In this document: positions 1 to 11,191 of the stretch, one piece after another
How the letters are laid out: each line of letters starts with the position of its first letter
Numbering within the stretch: the stretch's first letter is position 1
Assembly (NCBI RefSeq): GCF_020905345.1
Contig: NZ_JAJJMO010000001.1
Coordinates: 4,650,001-4,714,000, forward strand
Direction of reading: 5' to 3'
Source of the DNA: Flavobacterium pisciphilum
Lineage (GTDB): Bacteria; Bacteroidota; Bacteroidia; Flavobacteriales; Flavobacteriaceae
Length of the DNA: 64,000 bases
The notes under the pieces: model-generated
Told to the model about the DNA's origin: nothing
What the model saw: only the letters and a program-made list of their open reading frames with translations
Databases searched by the model: none
Program-made: the position numbers and the translations under genes

Positions 1-2085
1 CTTAAAGCTTTTATCGGAGCATTGGCTTTTGGTTTCTCTACTTATTTGATTATTATATTAGGAGTTGGACATAATGCCAAGGCACATGCTATTGCATATA
101 TGCCATTGGTTATTGCTGGTTTTATACTCGTCTTTCAGAAAAAATACATTCTCGGTGGATTGCTCACCATGTTTGCGGTGGCTTTGGAAATCAATGCCAA
201 CCACTTTCAAATGACGTATTATCTATTGATTTTCTTATTGATACTTTCAGGATATTTTGCTTTTAACTTTATTAAAGAAAAAGAATATAAGCCACTTTTA
301 ATCTCATTTGGAGTTTTGGCAGTAGCTGGAATTTTTGCTTTAGGTGCAAATGCGACTAACTTAATGGCAACTAGCGAGTATGCTAGTTTCAGTACAAGAG
401 GGAAAAGTGAATTAACATTCAATCCAGATGGTTCAAAAAATAATACTAGCGGAAGTGCTTTAACTCGTGATTATATTACAGAGTATAGCTATGGAGTTGC
501 AGAAAGCTTTAATCTAATTGCGCCAAGATTGTTTGGTGGTTCAAATAGTGAAGCTTTGGGTACAGATAGTCATATGTATGAGTTCATGATAGGACAAGGT
601 GTTCCAGAAGGACAAGCAAAAGATTTTGTTTCGGCAATGCCAACTTATTGGGGAGATCAGCCTATTGTAGCTGCTCCAGCATATATTGGTGCTATTGTGT
701 TCTTTTTGGCAGTTTTGGCTTTGTTTATTGATGATAGAAAAATAAAATATGTGTTTTTCTCAGGAGCAATGGTTGCTTTGATGTTGTCTTGGGGTAAAAA
801 CTTTCCGTTGTTAACAGATTTCTTTATCGATTATGTGCCTATGTACGATAAATTTAGAGCTGTTTCTTCAATACAAGTAATTTTAGAGTTATGTTTCCCA
901 GTTCTTGCAATTATGGGGTTACAATCTTTTTTTAAATTAAAAGAAATAGATCCAAAGTTGCAGCAAAAAGGATTGATTCAAACGGGAGTATTCAGTATTG
1001 GTGTTCTATTGATATTGGTTTTCTGTAAAAGCATGTTTAATTTCTCAGGAGGTAGTGATAGTTATTTCTTAGAGAATTACGGACCAGATTTTGTTGATGC
1101 ACTAAAAGAAGATAGAAAAACGTTATACTCAGCAGATTTACTACGTTCAGGCTTCTTTATTGTAGTTGCTTTTGGAGTATTATGGTTCTTTATTAAAAAT
1201 AAATTCTCTCAGAATACTGCACTTATAATAGTTGGAGTTTTGATGATTTTTGATTTGTTTTTTGTAGATAAAAAATATGTTTCAGCCAAAGATTTTGTAA
1301 GCGGAAGAGAAGTTGCTGTTCCTTTTCAAGAAACACCTTCAGATGCCCAGATCTTAAAAGATACTACGCATTATAGAGTTTTTGAAGTAAATGGAAACTT
1401 GTCTAGTGCAAGAGCTTCGTATTTCCATAAATCAATTGGAGGATATCATGCTGCAAAACCAAGAAGAATGCAGCAGTTATTTGACTATCAAATAGCAAAA
1501 AACAATATGGAAGTATTGGATATGCTAAATATAAAATACATCATCCAAACAAATAAAGAAGGACAAGAATTTCCAACTATAAACCCAAATACTAATGGTA
1601 ATGCTTGGTTTGTAAGAGATGTGAAATTGGTTAATACAGCCGATGCTGAAATGAAAATTTTAGACCATTTGGACACTAAAACTGTAGCAGTCTTTAATAT
1701 TCATGATTATGGATCTAAATTCAAAAGTGCTCGTTTAAAGAAAAAATGGGATCCAAACGGAACTATTAAATTAGAAGTTTATAAGCCAAATTATTTAAAA
1801 TATACATCAGATAACCTAAATGATGGCTTAGCAGTTTTCTCTGAGATATATTATGAAAAAGGATGGAATGCTTATATAGATGGTAAACTAACAGATCATT
1901 TCCCTGTGAATTATGTTTTGAGAGCCCTTGAAGTGCCGGGAGGTAAACATACAATTGAATTTAAGTTTGAGCCAGAAGTTGTTAAAACGGGTAGTATGAT
2001 TACACTTTTTAGCTCAATTGGTATGCTAATTCTTTTAATAGGAGGGATTTATTTTGAAAGAAAAAAATCGATTGGTGTTAAGTAA
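1..2085 (+). CDS. YfhO-family membrane protein (5' end outside window)
   Basis: The reading frame is open from base 1, so the N-terminus lies outside the window and 694 residues are visible. The visible part has many hydrophobic segments over the first ~400 residues, a soluble domain of about 200 residues, and a final membrane helix followed by a basic tail. This is the layout of YfhO-like GT-C-type integral membrane proteins, which are linked in other bacteria to glycosylation of envelope polymers. The pre-C-terminal stretch around residues 600-655 (bases 1800-1970, with motifs such as YYEKGWNAYIDG and VPGGKHTIEFKF) is typical of the family's periplasmic domain. It is followed by a glycosyltransferase and a flippase on the same strand, consistent with a surface polysaccharide role. 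The family call is firm; the substrate is unknown. Confidence 0.82.
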   Translation, partial: LKAFIGALAFGFSTYLIIILGVGHNAKAHAIAYMPLVIAGFILVFQKKYILGGLLTMFAVALEINANHFQMTYYLLIFLLILSGYFAFNFIKEKEYKPLLISFGVLAVAGIFALGANATNLMATSEYASFSTRGKSELTFNPDGSKNNTSGSALTRDYITEYSYGVAESFNLIAPRLFGGSNSEALGTDSHMYEFMIGQGVPEGQAKDFVSAMPTYWGDQPIVAAPAYIGAIVFFLAVLALFIDDRKIKYVFFSGAMVALMLSWGKNFPLLTDFFIDYVPMYDKFRAVSSIQVILELCFPVLAIMGLQSFFKLKEIDPKLQQKGLIQTGVFSIGVLLILVFCKSMFNFSGGSDSYFLENYGPDFVDALKEDRKTLYSADLLRSGFFIVVAFGVLWFFIKNKFSQNTALIIVGVLMIFDLFFVDKKYVSAKDFVSGREVAVPFQETPSDAQILKDTTHYRVFEVNGNLSSARASYFHKSIGGYHAAKPRRMQQLFDYQIAKNNMEVLDMLNIKYIIQTNKEGQEFPTINPNTNGNAWFVRDVKLVNTADAEMKILDHLDTKTVAVFNIHDYGSKFKSARLKKKWDPNGTIKLEVYKPNYLKYTSDNLNDGLAVFSEIYYEKGWNAYIDGKLTDHFPVNYVLRALEVPGGKHTIEFKFEPEVVKTGSMITLFSSIGMLILLIGGIYFERKKSIGVK

Positions 2086-2133
2086 TTCGATTTTATCCTC
2101 AGTCTGTAATCTTAAATTTTAAATTAATTCTTC

Positions 2134-3417
2134 TTGGAACAAAAGAAACTCTTAATAATTACTTATTATTTTCCGCCAGCTGGAGGGCCAGGTGTGCAAC
2201 GCTGGTTAAAATTTGTAAAATACTTACCTGAATTTGGTGTTCAGCCAATTGTATATGTGCCAGAGAATCCAACATATCCAATTGTTGATGAAGGACTAGT
2301 AAAAGAAGTTTTAGATCAGGTAATTGTTATTAAGAATAAAATTATTGAGCCATATCAATTGGCTTCATTTTTTTCAAAAAATAAAACAAAGAAAATTGCT
2401 TCAGGAATTATTCCGAATCAAAAAAAGCAATCATTTCTTGATAAAACATTTCTTTGGATTCGAGGTAATTTATTTATTCCCGATGCACGTGTTTTATGGG
2501 TGAAACCATCAGTTTCATTTTTAGAAAAATATATTGTAGAAAATAATATTGATACAATTGTAACTTCAGGTCCGCCACATAGTTTGCACCTTATAGGTTT
2601 GGAGTTAAAAGAGAAACTAAATATAAAATGGTTCGCCGATTTTCGTGATCCATGGACTACGATTGGCTATCATAAATCATTACGCTTGTCTAGCTATGCT
2701 GCTAAAAAGCATAAGAAATTAGAATATAAGGTTTTAAATACTGCCGATACTATTCTTGTAACAAGTAAAACAACTAAAGTCGAGTTTCAGGAAATAACGA
2801 CAAAACCAATTGAAGTTATTACAAACGGGTATGATGTTGAAAATGTTGATAAGCAAACGTTGGATACTAAATTTACATTAGCACATATAGGTTCTTTCTT
2901 GTCAGAAAGAAACCCACTCTTTTTATGGGAATGTTTGGTTGAATTATTACAAGAGATTCCAGAATTCAAACAACATTTAGAAATTAAACTAATAGGAGCG
3001 GTTAGTCAGGAAGTATTAGAAACAATTACTAAGTATAAGCTAAATGATTATCTGAATAATTTAGGATATGTTTCGCATAACGAAGCTATTGCGCATCAGA
3101 AAAAATCTCAGGTTTTATTATTAATTGAAATCAATTCAGAAGATACAAAGAGTATTATTCCGGGTAAATTGTTTGAATATATGGTTTCTAATAGACCAAT
3201 AATTGCTATTGGACCGAAGGGATCTGATTTTTCAGATATTATAACCCAGACCAATACAGGAGTGTTTTTTGACTATTCTGAAAAAATGAAATTAAAAAGT
3301 GTAATTTTGGATTTTTATAATCAATTTTTAGAAGGAAAACTACAAGCAAACGGAGTAGGATTGCAACAATATTCTAGAAAAAACCTAACAAAGCAGTTAG
3401 CACAATTGATTAAATAA
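2134..3417 (+). CDS. GT4-like glycosyltransferase
   Basis: The 427-residue protein starts at a TTG codon 48 bases after the YfhO-like gene. Its N-terminus (YYFPPAGGPGVQR, residues 11-23) is the glycine-rich acceptor-side loop common in family 4 glycosyltransferases. The segment around residues 342-362 (PGKLFEYMVSNRPIIAIG) corresponds to the donor-binding part of the second Rossmann domain. It probably transfers a sugar from a nucleotide donor to a polysaccharide precursor on the cytoplasmic face of the membrane. The flippase gene follows 37 bases later, suggesting co-transcription. Donor and acceptor cannot be read from the sequence. Confidence 0.85.
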   Translation: MEQKKLLIITYYFPPAGGPGVQRWLKFVKYLPEFGVQPIVYVPENPTYPIVDEGLVKEVLDQVIVIKNKIIEPYQLASFFSKNKTKKIASGIIPNQKKQSFLDKTFLWIRGNLFIPDARVLWVKPSVSFLEKYIVENNIDTIVTSGPPHSLHLIGLELKEKLNIKWFADFRDPWTTIGYHKSLRLSSYAAKKHKKLEYKVLNTADTILVTSKTTKVEFQEITTKPIEVITNGYDVENVDKQTLDTKFTLAHIGSFLSERNPLFLWECLVELLQEIPEFKQHLEIKLIGAVSQEVLETITKYKLNDYLNNLGYVSHNEAIAHQKKSQVLLLIEINSEDTKSIIPGKLFEYMVSNRPIIAIGPKGSDFSDIITQTNTGVFFDYSEKMKLKSVILDFYNQFLEGKLQANGVGLQQYSRKNLTKQLAQLIK

Positions 3418-3454
3418 AATACTTTTTAAATTTTCAAAAATATAAATACCTTCA

Positions 3455-4924
3455 ATGGGCATAGTCTTAAATCAGTCTTTTAAAAATACTATCATAACAT
3501 ATATTGGTTTTGGTATTGGTGCTATAAACACGCTTTATTTGTATCCAGTTTATCTTGGCGCGACATACTATGCTTTAACAAATTATATCCTTTCTGCTGC
3601 AAATGTAATAATGCCTTTGTTTGCTATAGGAATGCAAAATACATTAGTCAAGTTTTATTCTCAATATAAGACAGAAGAAGAAAGAGAGCAATTTTTATCC
3701 TTTACAGCACTGTTTCCTGTCTTAATGTGTATTCCTTTAGGGATTATAGGTTTTTTGTTTTTTGATGACATAACGGCTTTTGTGTCGAAGAAAAATCCAG
3801 TTGTAAAAGAGTTTATCTTACTGATTCCTTTTATCGGAATTTGTATGGCTTATTTCGAAATATTTTATGCTTGGGCGAGAGTGCATATGCATTCCGTTTT
3901 TGGTAATTTTATTAAAGAAGTTGGTTTGAGATTGTTTTCATCGATAGCATTGGTGGGATTGTATTTTCATTGGATTACATTAATTCAATTTGTATATATA
4001 ACAGCAGGAATTTATTTTATCGCTTTTATTGTAACAATGTTTTATGCTTTCAGTATTAAAAAGCCGAATTTTCAAATCACAATACCTGAAAATGTAAAAA
4101 GTGTAATGGAGTATACTTTTTTTATTATTCTGTCAGGAAGTGTAGCCAATTTGCTCTTGGATGGAGATAAGCTTATGCTTAATCAATATATGAAGATTGA
4201 GAACATAGCCTATTATTCAGTGGCAACATATATTGCATTAGTAATCTCAGTTCCGAGTCGTGCAATGCATCAAATTGTGTATCCTATTACCGCTAAGTTG
4301 ATGCATGATGATAAATATGATGAATTGAATGATTTGTACAAAAAGACATCTATTAATTTGCAGATAGTTGGTGGATTTGTAATGCTTTGTATTTTTGTAA
4401 ATATTAATCAATTATATGAGTTGGTTCCAAAAGAATATGGCGGAGGAATTGCGGTTGTATTCATGATTGGATTATCTAAGTATTTTGATCTTATTCTAGG
4501 AAATAATAATGCAATTATTTTTAATACAAAATACTATCGAATGGTATTGTATTTAGGATTGCTGTTAGTTTTTTTAACTGTAGTTTTAAACATGATTTTT
4601 ATTCCTATATACGGAATCAAAGGTTCTGCATTTGCTACTTTGTTATCTATTACATTATATAGCTTAGCTAAATTACTTTTTGTGGTTAAGCGACTGCATT
4701 TATATCCATTTACCAATCAGACATTATATTCAATTGCACTTACATTTGTATTGTTTTTATTGTTCTATTTCTGGGAATTTCCTTTTTATCCCCTTATTGG
4801 AATTAGTTTAAAATCAATCTTGGTGACAATTTTGTATGTCTATTTAAATTATAAGTTTGCTATTTCTAAAGAAATAAACCAAGTAATAAATAACTTCTTA
4901 AATAAGCTAGGAATTAAAGTTTAG
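3455..4924 (+). CDS. Polysaccharide flippase (Wzx/MATE-like)
   Basis: The 489-residue protein is almost entirely hydrophobic with about 12-14 predicted membrane segments and short loops. Length and pattern match the MOP-superfamily lipopolysaccharide/O-antigen flippases. The N-terminus shows the usual NTIITYIGFGIGAINTLYLYP-like first helix and an early Lys/Arg-flanked loop. It probably moves a lipid-linked oligosaccharide across the inner membrane and would work with the glycosyltransferase just upstream. Start is an ATG. The exact lipid-linked substrate is unknown. Confidence 0.85.
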   Translation: MGIVLNQSFKNTIITYIGFGIGAINTLYLYPVYLGATYYALTNYILSAANVIMPLFAIGMQNTLVKFYSQYKTEEEREQFLSFTALFPVLMCIPLGIIGFLFFDDITAFVSKKNPVVKEFILLIPFIGICMAYFEIFYAWARVHMHSVFGNFIKEVGLRLFSSIALVGLYFHWITLIQFVYITAGIYFIAFIVTMFYAFSIKKPNFQITIPENVKSVMEYTFFIILSGSVANLLLDGDKLMLNQYMKIENIAYYSVATYIALVISVPSRAMHQIVYPITAKLMHDDKYDELNDLYKKTSINLQIVGGFVMLCIFVNINQLYELVPKEYGGGIAVVFMIGLSKYFDLILGNNNAIIFNTKYYRMVLYLGLLLVFLTVVLNMIFIPIYGIKGSAFATLLSITLYSLAKLLFVVKRLHLYPFTNQTLYSIALTFVLFLLFYFWEFPFYPLIGISLKSILVTILYVYLNYKFAISKEINQVINNFLNKLGIKV

Positions 4925-5005
4925 TAAGAAGTAATGTAGGAAACAAAAAGTGATTCATTTTGTTTTATATTTGTTAAGCCGCTTGTGGTTTTATTACATA
5001 CAAAT

Positions 5006-6682
5006 ATGAAAAAGAGAATAATTATTTTGTTGTTTATTCCCTTGTTTTTGATTTTTCAGGTAGGTTTTGCTCAAAAAGGAAAGAACAATGTTGAAAATCA
5101 AAATGATCAAGGCAATCATACTGATTCTATTTCTAAGGTTAATTTAAAAGGGTATCCAGTTACGCCTTTTAAAGACACTCTTTTTTATGTTTATAATAAA
5201 GTAGGTTCGTTTTCTGCCGAAAGCAGAGCTCAAGCTATTTCAGATAGAATTGAAAAACTCTATGAGAATGCTTTTTTTGTTGCCGATTCTCTAAAAATTA
5301 TTTCTTCGGATGTAAGCTTGGACATTATTTATGAGAAAGATTTTGTAATAATGGCAATTTTAGATGCCGATGCAAAATCAGAAAATATGCCAGCAACTGC
5401 TGTTGCAAATCGCAATCTTACAGCAATAAAGAAGGCTATTCTTTTTCAGAATGAGAATAATTCATTGCTACCAAAACGATTAGGACTCACCGCTTTATTG
5501 ATATTGATTCTTGGTCTTATCTTGGTCTTTGTAGGGAGGTTTTTTAATAAAGCAAGACTTTATTTATCCCGAAACAAAGAAAAATATTTTACTGGATTTA
5601 AGTACAACGAGATTAATATATTCAGTCCGCAAAAGCAGCTTTTTTTAGCAATGCGATTAATTGGTATTATCAAGACTTTTGTCTTAATACTGATAGTCTA
5701 TTTATCATTACCAGTCCTTTTTAGCATTTTTCCAGGAACAGAAAAGTACACAACAACCTTACTACATTGGGTTCTTACACCTGCAAGATTAGCTGTCGTG
5801 AGCTTTGTGGCATTCCTGCCTAATTTGTTTACAATAATCGTAATTGTGTTTATTTTTAAATATATTTTAAAAGTTATTAAGTTTTTTGTAGATGAGATTA
5901 ATAAAGGGAATATTAATATAAATGGTTTTTATAGTGATTGGGCAAAGCCTACATTTAATATCATACGTTTCTTAATGTATGCCTTTATGTTGGTTGTTAT
6001 TTTTCCGTACTTACCAGGTTCAGATTCACCTGTATTTAAAGGGGTTTCTGTTTTTGTAGGGATTTTGTTTTCATTGGGATCATCAAACGCAATTGCCAAT
6101 ATGGTTGCTGGGCTAGTTATTACTTATATGCGCCCTTTTAAAATAGGAGATTTTATAAAAATAGGTGATGTGAGTGGGGAAGTGATAGAGAAAACGGCTT
6201 TAGTCACACGTATACGAACGCCAAAATTTGAAGACATTACAATACCAAATGCAACTGTCTTATCGAGTACATCAATTAATTATTCGGCAAATACAAAAGA
6301 GGATGCTAAAGGATTGGTTGTTCATTCTACCGTTACTATTGGGTATGATGTGCCATGGCCAGATGTTCATAAAGCATTAATTAGTGCTGCTTCAAAAACA
6401 GATTTTATAGAAAGTACTCCAGTTCCATTTGTTTTGCAAACTGGTTTGGATGATTTTTATGTGTGCTATGAAATTAATGCGTATACCAAAGAGCCTCAAA
6501 AACAGCCATTAATTTATTCTTCGTTGCATCAAAATATTCAGGATAGTTTTAATGAAGCTGGTATTGAGATAATGTCGCCACATTATAAAGCACTTCGAGA
6601 TGGAAATAATACAACTATTCCAGAGCATTATTTGGATAATAATTATGAAACTCCAGCGTTTAATATAAAAAATAAGAAGTGA
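5006..6682 (+). CDS. MscS-family mechanosensitive ion channel
   Basis: An in-frame GTG exists at 4985, but the ATG at 5006 begins a clear signal peptide (about 23 residues ending near GFAQ), so I prefer 5006, giving 558 residues. After a periplasmic domain of ~130 residues there are several membrane helices. The MscS core follows at about residues 350-430: a glycine/alanine-rich pore helix (GSSNAIANMVAGLV) and then the beta domain (PFKIGDFIKIGDVSGEV). Such channels open under membrane tension and release osmolytes on osmotic downshift. It stands after the polysaccharide genes but is separated by 81 bases and may be an independent unit. Confidence 0.9.
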   Translation: MKKRIIILLFIPLFLIFQVGFAQKGKNNVENQNDQGNHTDSISKVNLKGYPVTPFKDTLFYVYNKVGSFSAESRAQAISDRIEKLYENAFFVADSLKIISSDVSLDIIYEKDFVIMAILDADAKSENMPATAVANRNLTAIKKAILFQNENNSLLPKRLGLTALLILILGLILVFVGRFFNKARLYLSRNKEKYFTGFKYNEINIFSPQKQLFLAMRLIGIIKTFVLILIVYLSLPVLFSIFPGTEKYTTTLLHWVLTPARLAVVSFVAFLPNLFTIIVIVFIFKYILKVIKFFVDEINKGNININGFYSDWAKPTFNIIRFLMYAFMLVVIFPYLPGSDSPVFKGVSVFVGILFSLGSSNAIANMVAGLVITYMRPFKIGDFIKIGDVSGEVIEKTALVTRIRTPKFEDITIPNATVLSSTSINYSANTKEDAKGLVVHSTVTIGYDVPWPDVHKALISAASKTDFIESTPVPFVLQTGLDDFYVCYEINAYTKEPQKQPLIYSSLHQNIQDSFNEAGIEIMSPHYKALRDGNNTTIPEHYLDNNYETPAFNIKNKK

Positions 6683-6924
6683 TTTATTGTTCTGGGTATT
6701 AGTTTTTTATAAAAGCAATAACTGTTAATATGTAATAAATATTCGGTATAGCGCTCTGTATTAGTGAATTGATTTCGTTTAGTCTTTTGTGATGAAAGAC
6801 TAATTGTAAAATCACTAAAAGTGGGTATTGTTTAATTTATTATTCTGAACTAATTTTGCCTTCTGAATTACTCCAAGAATAAATTATTAAAGTAAATAGC
6901 TAAAAATAATTTTAATTTACGATT

Positions 6925-7224
6925 ATGAAAAGCCCACAATTTACGCAAGAAGAAAGTTTACAAGTGTTCTCAAATATAATTTCAAATAAAATCCACAATG
7001 GTTTTATTTTAGAAGAGAGAAATGATGAAATGCTTTTTGCAGTTTTATCAAAAGGAGAAAGAGTGGTCGATCATAGTTTTAATTTCCTTATTTGTTGCCT
7101 AACATTTGGGCTGTGGTCTATAGCTTGGTTGTATTTAACCATAGAATCATCTAAAAACAAAAGGATTTTGGTTGCCATCGATGAAGATGGAATCCCTTTT
7201 GAAGATAAATGTTACCACGAATAA
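6925..7224 (+). CDS. Hypothetical small protein with one membrane segment
   Basis: This is a 99-residue ORF with an ATG start. The N-terminal half is soluble. A hydrophobic stretch at about residues 52-72 (FNFLICCLTFGLWSIAWLYL) looks like a hairpin or single membrane helix, and a short charged tail ends in CYHE. I do not recognise the family, though the layout resembles small membrane-bound proteins that sense or scaffold. The 240 bases upstream carry no other gene. It converges with uvrA, with only 7 bases between the two stop codons. Confidence 0.6.
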   Translation: MKSPQFTQEESLQVFSNIISNKIHNGFILEERNDEMLFAVLSKGERVVDHSFNFLICCLTFGLWSIAWLYLTIESSKNKRILVAIDEDGIPFEDKCYHE

Positions 7225-7231
7225 GTTACTG

Positions 7232-10024
7232 TTACAATTTCTCTTTTAAGTAAATACCTGTTATAGATTTTTTTATCTTTACAATATCTTCAGGTATACC
7301 CTCAGCTAATAATTCTCCACCATTTTCCCCACCTTCAGGGCCTAAATCGATTATCCAATCAGCACATTTTATAAGGTCAAGGTTGTGTTCAATTACAATT
7401 ATAGAGTGTCCTTTATCAATCAACGCATCAAATGAAGCTAATAATTTCTTGATGTCATGAAAATGAAGTCCCGTTGTAGGTTCATCAAAAACAAATAAAG
7501 CTTTATCTTTTGTTGCTCCTTTTACCAAAAAGGAAGCTAGTTTAATACGTTGTGCCTCACCACCAGAAAGGGTAGAAGAAGATTGACCTAATTGTACATA
7601 TCCTAAACCAACATCTTGTAGAGGTTGTAGTTTTTGAGTGATTTTAGTTTGGTTGTTTGTAGAAAAGAAACTAATAGCATCATCAATTGTCATTGTAAGA
7701 ATGTCATTGATGTTTTTATTATCAAAAGTAATTTCTAGAACTTCTTTCTTAAAGCGTTTTCCGCTACAAGTTTCACACGGTAATTGCACATCAGCCATAA
7801 AGACCATCTCAACGTTAATAGAGCCTTCTCCTTTACAGGTTTCGCATCTTCCGCCATCTACATTAAAAGAAAAGTGTTTGGCTTGATAACCTCTTATTTT
7901 TGATAGTTTCTCTTTGGCGTATAGCTCTCTAATATCATCATAAGCTTTTATGTAGGTAACAGGATTGGAACGAGAGCTTCTTCCAATAGGGTTTTGATCT
8001 ACATATTCAATATGCTTTATTTGTGAAAAAGAACCTTTTATTTCGGTAAACTGACCTGCTTTTTCGGCAGCATTGTCTAATTTTTTCTGAATAGCAGGAA
8101 ATAAAATCTTCTTAACAAGTGTACTTTTTCCACTACCAGAAACTCCAGTAATTACAGTTAAAACATCTAATGGAAATGTGACATCAATGTTCTTAAGATT
8201 ATTTTCTCGTGCACCAATAACCTGCACATAGTTTTTAGATTTTCGGCGGTGTTTAGGAACAGCTATTTCTAAATCACCATTGAGGTATTTAGCTGTTAAT
8301 GAAGATGATTTTAATATTTCATCATAGGTTCCCTGAGCGACTAGTTCACCTCCAAAGGTTCCTGCTTCAGGACCAATATCTATAATCATATCAGCAGCTT
8401 TCATGATGTCTTCATCATGTTCTACTACAATTACGGTATTGCCTAAGTCACGAAGAGAAAGTAATACTTTTATCAATCGTTCAGAGTCTTTTGGGTGCAA
8501 ACCAATACTTGGTTCATCTAAGATATACATAGAACCAACTAAGCTGCTTCCTAGAGAAGTTGCTAGATTGATACGTTGTGATTCTCCTCCAGAAAGCGTC
8601 GAAGAATTTCGATTTAAGGTAAGATAAGATAATCCTACTTCAGTCAAAAAGGATAATCTATTATTAATTTCGACCATTAATCGTTTTGCGATTTGTTTCT
8701 CGTAAACATTAAGTTCTATTTCATTGAAGAAAGTAACTAAATGTTGAATTGGTAAATCGACTAAATCAGAAACAGTTTTGCCATTTATTTTCACATAAGA
8801 AGCTTCGACTCTTAGGCGCTTTCCTTTACAAACATGGCATTTTGTTTTTCCACGGTAACGCGAAAGCATTACTCTATTTTGTATTTTATAATTTTTCTCT
8901 TCGAGTTCTTTAAAGAAATCATTTAGCCCTTCAAAATATTGATTTCCTTTCCAGATTAGTTCTTTATGCTCTTCGCTTAATTGGAAGTAAGGTTTATGTA
9001 TAGGGAAATCAAATTTATGGGAATTATTAACCAATTGATCACGAAACCAGCTCATGCTTTCACCACGCCAAGGATAAATAGCATTTTCGTAAATAGATAA
9101 AGAAGTATTTGGAATGACCAAATCGGTATCGATACCAATAATATTTCCATATCCTTCGCAGGCTGGACAAGCACCATACGGGTTGTTGAAGCTAAATAAA
9201 TGAGGATTAGGTTCTAAAAATGTAATTCCGTCCAACTCAAAATTATTAGAGTAACTGAATCTTTTATTGGTTTTTAATTCTTGTAAAAAACAAATTCCTT
9301 TCCCTTCAAAGAAAGCAGTTTGAACAGCATCTGAAAGACGATTGTAAAATTCTTCTTCTTCCTTTACAACGATTCTATCAATAATTAATAAAATATCCTG
9401 ATCCTTTTTTGAGTCAAGCGAAGCTGCAAATTCATCCAAACGAACCATCTCGTTATCAATTAAGATACGAGCAAATCCTTGTTGTAGTAAAACATTAAGT
9501 TTCTCTTCTAATTTTCTTCCTTTTTCAAGATGAATAGGAGCAAGAAGTAGCCACTTACTATCTAATTCGAAGCTTTTTACATCAGTAACAACATCGGTAA
9601 CGGTATTTTTTTTGACTTCTTGACCAGAAATCGGGGAGTACGTACGACCAATTCTTGCAAAAAGTAATTTCACATAATCGTAAATCTCAGTAGAAGTTCC
9701 TACTGTCGAACGAGCATTAGTAGTATTTACTTTTTGCTCAATAGCAATTGCAGGAGCAATTCCTTTGATGTATTCGACTTTTGGTTTGTCTAAACGACCT
9801 AAAAACTGACGTGCATACGACGACAAACTTTCTACATAACGACGTTGACCTTCAGCATACAAAGTATCGAATGCTAAACTTGATTTTCCGGAGCCCGAAA
9901 GCCCAGTGATAACAACAAGTTTGTTTCTTGGAATGGCAACATCTACATTTTTTAAATTATGTACTTGAGCACCTTTAATGATGATATTTTTCTTTGGGTC
10001 GAGTGTAGAAAGGTCAATTTGCAT
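7232..10024 (-). CDS. uvrA: Excinuclease ABC subunit A
   Basis: UvrA is the damage-sensing ATPase of nucleotide excision repair; it loads UvrB at lesions. The protein carries two ABC modules with Walker A motifs GLSGSGKSS and GVSGSGKST and two LSGGE signatures. It also has CxxC zinc-finger pairs (CPAC/CHVC in the first half and [16 protein letters not shown] in the second). An upstream in-frame ATG at 10045 would add seven residues, but the conserved N-terminus fits the ATG at 10024, giving 930 residues. It is a single gene. Over 400 bases separate it from the divergent glucanase gene. Confidence 0.97.
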   Translation of the reverse strand: MQIDLSTLDPKKNIIIKGAQVHNLKNVDVAIPRNKLVVITGLSGSGKSSLAFDTLYAEGQRRYVESLSSYARQFLGRLDKPKVEYIKGIAPAIAIEQKVNTTNARSTVGTSTEIYDYVKLLFARIGRTYSPISGQEVKKNTVTDVVTDVKSFELDSKWLLLAPIHLEKGRKLEEKLNVLLQQGFARILIDNEMVRLDEFAASLDSKKDQDILLIIDRIVVKEEEEFYNRLSDAVQTAFFEGKGICFLQELKTNKRFSYSNNFELDGITFLEPNPHLFSFNNPYGACPACEGYGNIIGIDTDLVIPNTSLSIYENAIYPWRGESMSWFRDQLVNNSHKFDFPIHKPYFQLSEEHKELIWKGNQYFEGLNDFFKELEEKNYKIQNRVMLSRYRGKTKCHVCKGKRLRVEASYVKINGKTVSDLVDLPIQHLVTFFNEIELNVYEKQIAKRLMVEINNRLSFLTEVGLSYLTLNRNSSTLSGGESQRINLATSLGSSLVGSMYILDEPSIGLHPKDSERLIKVLLSLRDLGNTVIVVEHDEDIMKAADMIIDIGPEAGTFGGELVAQGTYDEILKSSSLTAKYLNGDLEIAVPKHRRKSKNYVQVIGARENNLKNIDVTFPLDVLTVITGVSGSGKSTLVKKILFPAIQKKLDNAAEKAGQFTEIKGSFSQIKHIEYVDQNPIGRSSRSNPVTYIKAYDDIRELYAKEKLSKIRGYQAKHFSFNVDGGRCETCKGEGSINVEMVFMADVQLPCETCSGKRFKKEVLEITFDNKNINDILTMTIDDAISFFSTNNQTKITQKLQPLQDVGLGYVQLGQSSSTLSGGEAQRIKLASFLVKGATKDKALFVFDEPTTGLHFHDIKKLLASFDALIDKGHSIIVIEHNLDLIKCADWIIDLGPEGGENGGELLAEGIPEDIVKIKKSITGIYLKEKL

Positions 10025-10432
10025 ACAAAAAATCAATTTCCACAAAAGTAAGCAATTTTCAATTGAGTTATGTTAAGGATAAATTTCAATTTATCTAAAA
10101 AGAAACTTATTTTAGGAAGCTTTAAACTTCATAATAACGTATAAATTCTTGTTTGCTAGAAAATCCTATATTTTAAAAATTATTATATTTTTTGATGTGC
10201 AGAATTGTTGATCTTTTATAAAAGAAAGTTGTTATTTGAAAAGTGTTTTTTTTCTAATTTTCAATTTTACAAAGAGAGTAAATTTTATAGAAAGCATAAA
10301 TTTAACTTTCGTGTCAGTTTGCAGTGAAATTTGAGTATGTGATAATAAATCAGTACTATAGAAGATTAAATTAGTTAGAATAAGAGGGACTTTATTGAAC
10401 TTCTTTTTTTGATGATAAATAGACAAATAATA
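10025..10432. other. Intergenic gap between uvrA and the glucanase
   Basis: This 408-base AT-rich stretch separates two divergently transcribed genes and must hold both promoters. I see no convincing gene, terminator or repeat in it, and no clean TTG/TANNTTTG pair. Confidence 0.5.
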
Positions 10433-11191
10433 ATGAAGAAAATTGTAATCCTATTATTAATAGCGAATTTTAGTTTTGCTCAACAGATAAAAAGAAAACT
10501 GGTTTGGGAAGAAAATTTTAATGATAAAACCTTAAACGAAACGATTTGGAATTACGAACTAGGAGATGGTTGTCCTAATTTATGTGGATGGGGAAATAAC
10601 GAAAGACAAGTTTATACCAAAACAAACCATCAATTAAAAGCTGGGAAATTAATCATTCAAGCAAGAAAAGAAGGCAATGTGTATTCGTCAACACGTATCA
10701 CTACCAAAGGGAAAAAAGAGTTTAAATACGGACGAATCGAAGCAAGAGCTCAATTGCCTCTCGGTTATGGTCTGTGGCCAGCATTCTGGATGCTTGGTGC
10801 GAATATTGATCAAGTAAAATGGCCAAAATGCGGTGAAATCGATATCTTAGAATATATAGGTAAAGATCCACATATGGTTTATACTACATTGCACACCCAA
10901 GATAGTCATGGGAATACAATTAATACCAAGAAAACAGTTTTTCCTGATATCGAAAAAGGATTTCATGTATTTGCAATTGAGTGGACAAAAGATAAAATAG
11001 ATTTTTTTGTAGATAAGGACTTAGTGTATACATTCAATCCAAAAGATAAAAATGAAGATGTTTGGCCTTTTGATAAACCTTTTTACATATTAGTAAATCT
11101 TGCTATTGGAGGAAATCTAGGAGGACCAGAGGTAGATGATACCATTTTTCCACAGGATTTTATCATTGATTATATTAGAGTATATCAGTAA
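10433..11191 (+). CDS. Secreted GH16 family beta-glucanase (laminarinase-like)
   Basis: The protein belongs to glycoside hydrolase family 16, whose members cut beta-1,3 or mixed-linkage glucans and related polysaccharides. The catalytic motif EIDILEYIG is present near residue 142, supplying nucleophile and acid/base glutamates. WPAFWMLG just upstream and the C-terminal IDYIRVYQ strand are typical of the family. The preferred ATG at 10433 gives 252 residues with an N-terminal signal peptide ending near FSFAQ; an ATG at 10409 would add eight unlikely residues. No susCD pair or carbohydrate-binding module is nearby, so it looks like a stand-alone secreted enzyme. Substrate is inferred only from family. 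Confidence 0.92.
   Translation: MKKIVILLLIANFSFAQQIKRKLVWEENFNDKTLNETIWNYELGDGCPNLCGWGNNERQVYTKTNHQLKAGKLIIQARKEGNVYSSTRITTKGKKEFKYGRIEARAQLPLGYGLWPAFWMLGANIDQVKWPKCGEIDILEYIGKDPHMVYTTLHTQDSHGNTINTKKTVFPDIEKGFHVFAIEWTKDKIDFFVDKDLVYTFNPKDKNEDVWPFDKPFYILVNLAIGGNLGGPEVDDTIFPQDFIIDYIRVYQ

Noticed and set aside
5006..6682. Use of GTG 4985 as start for the MscS gene
   Set aside because: The ATG 5006 immediately begins a clean signal peptide, while the GTG would put seven odd residues in front.
6779..6803. Hairpin TTAGTCTTT/AAAGACTAA as terminator of the MscS gene
   Set aside because: Stem of nine AT-rich pairs with no T-run directly after it; could be chance.
10232..10426. 64-codon minus-strand frame in the uvrA-glucanase gap
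   Set aside because: Low-complexity, basic and Phe/Lys-rich peptide with no ribosome-binding context, in AT-rich non-coding DNA.
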